NCBI GenBank assembly: GCA_958420075.1
Contig: CATZIM010000107.1
Span: 1 to 6,497 of the forward strand
Length of the DNA stretch: 6,497 bases
DNA from: an uncultured Clostridia bacterium
GTDB taxonomy: Bacteria > Bacillota > Clostridia > Lachnospirales > Anaerotignaceae
Direction: 5' to 3'
Positions 6,120 through 6,497 of the stretch are shown piece after piece. Both the position numbers and the translations under genes were made by a program. The notes under the pieces are model-generated. The model had not been told where the DNA came from. It worked only from the letters and a program-made list of their open reading frames with translations, and made no database searches. Positions within the stretch are counted from its first letter, which is position 1, and each line of letters begins with the position of its first letter.

Positions 6120-6497
6120 ATGAAAAAGCTTGATTGCAGTATTGGGAAAAAACTGGCAGTGCCGCTTCTTTGCTTTGCGTTTCTTTTACCGGCAGGCAAG
6201 AGTGTTTTGGGGGCAGAACCGCTGAAGTGGGTAAAAAATAAGGCTGATTTTAGTATTTACCAAACAGAATTATCAGATTTTTATGAAATTTCTTTTTTGA
6301 ATTTAGATTCAAATTGCGATGAAAGTACTTATGAAAGAGATGTTAAAAATGGTATCCGTCTGCTGATGATTAACGGAGGATTTGTACCGGAGCCAGAAAC
6401 AGTGCTGCAGGATGGTGTTGTGTATGCCCCTTTGGAAAAAATCGCAGAACCTCTGGGCATTACCTATGATCTGACGGATGAGTCTGGAAATTATCTG
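6120..6497 (+). CDS. Exported protein with probable stalk-like (copper amine oxidase N-terminal-like) domain, 3'-truncated
   Basis: The frame is open from ATG 6120 to the window edge, giving 126 residues of an incomplete protein. The N terminus is a likely Sec signal peptide: basic residues MKK and GKK, a hydrophobic stretch (about residues 12-25), and a probable signal peptidase I site near VLG-A-EP (29-34). Cys18 does not sit in a lipobox, so a lipoprotein is unlikely. Residues about 80-120 contain IRLLMINGGFVP, then VYAPLEKIAEPLGITYD, which resembles the stalk domain (INGKxV ... VPLRxIAExLG) common in secreted clostridial proteins; the match is by eye and incomplete. What follows, and hence its role, lies beyond the window. 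It has its own promoter and is separated from the ABC operon by a terminator, so no functional link to efflux is implied. Confidence 0.75.
   Translation, partial: MKKLDCSIGKKLAVPLLCFAFLLPAGKSVLGAEPLKWVKNKADFSIYQTELSDFYEISFLNLDSNCDESTYERDVKNGIRLLMINGGFVPEPETVLQDGVVYAPLEKIAEPLGITYDLTDESGNYL

Noticed and set aside
1..6497. CRISPR array, tRNA/rRNA, insertion sequence, prophage or integrative element
   Set aside because: I saw no direct-repeat array, transposase or integrase, RNA gene or attachment-site-like repeat on either strand.

Overview
The window reads as chromosomal DNA of a low-to-moderate GC Gram-positive anaerobe, most likely a member of the Clostridia (Eubacteriales, Lachnospiraceae-like). 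This rests on AT-leaning codon choice, strong AGGAG-type ribosome binding sites, tightly packed co-directional genes, and protein types common in that group: a MepA-like MATE exporter, a cytidylate-kinase-like protein, an LmrCD/BmrCD-like ABC pair and a secreted protein with a stalk-like domain. The taxonomic call is inference; no rRNA or other marker gene is present. All supported genes lie on the + strand.

Layout. (1) Bases 1-1049 hold the 3' three quarters of a MATE-family exporter gene cut by the window edge. (2) Four bases later comes a complete cytidylate-kinase-like gene (1054-1686), with its ribosome binding site inside the last MATE codons. (3) After a 64-bp gap with no terminator and no convincing promoter, a MarR-family regulator (1751-2200) begins a tight set with two ABC exporter half-transporters (2213-3949 and about 3942-5858). 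(4) A good intrinsic terminator (5915-5943) closes this unit. (5) Bases 5944-6119 contain several small dyads, a plausible extended -10 promoter and a leader. (6) A new gene starts at 6120 and runs off the right edge; it encodes an exported protein with a probable stalk-like domain.

How the genes fit together. The two ABC proteins look like the unequal halves of one heterodimeric multidrug exporter. The first (578 aa) has a degenerate catalytic site (Asp in place of the Walker B Glu, Gln in place of the H-loop His). The second (about 638 aa) has an intact Walker B and H-loop but a variant signature (LSQGQ), and carries an extra linker of about 50 residues between its membrane and nucleotide-binding domains. 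The MarR protein directly upstream is the obvious candidate regulator. With the MATE exporter upstream, the region looks like an efflux or detoxification cluster. The kinase-like protein is the member whose role there is unclear.

I found no CRISPR array, tRNA, rRNA, insertion sequence or phage gene, and no clear evidence for a wholly new system. The points most worth a second look are the kinase-like gene coupled to the MATE exporter, the NBD asymmetry, the G-run at the ABC gene junction, and the dyads around the promoter of the last gene.
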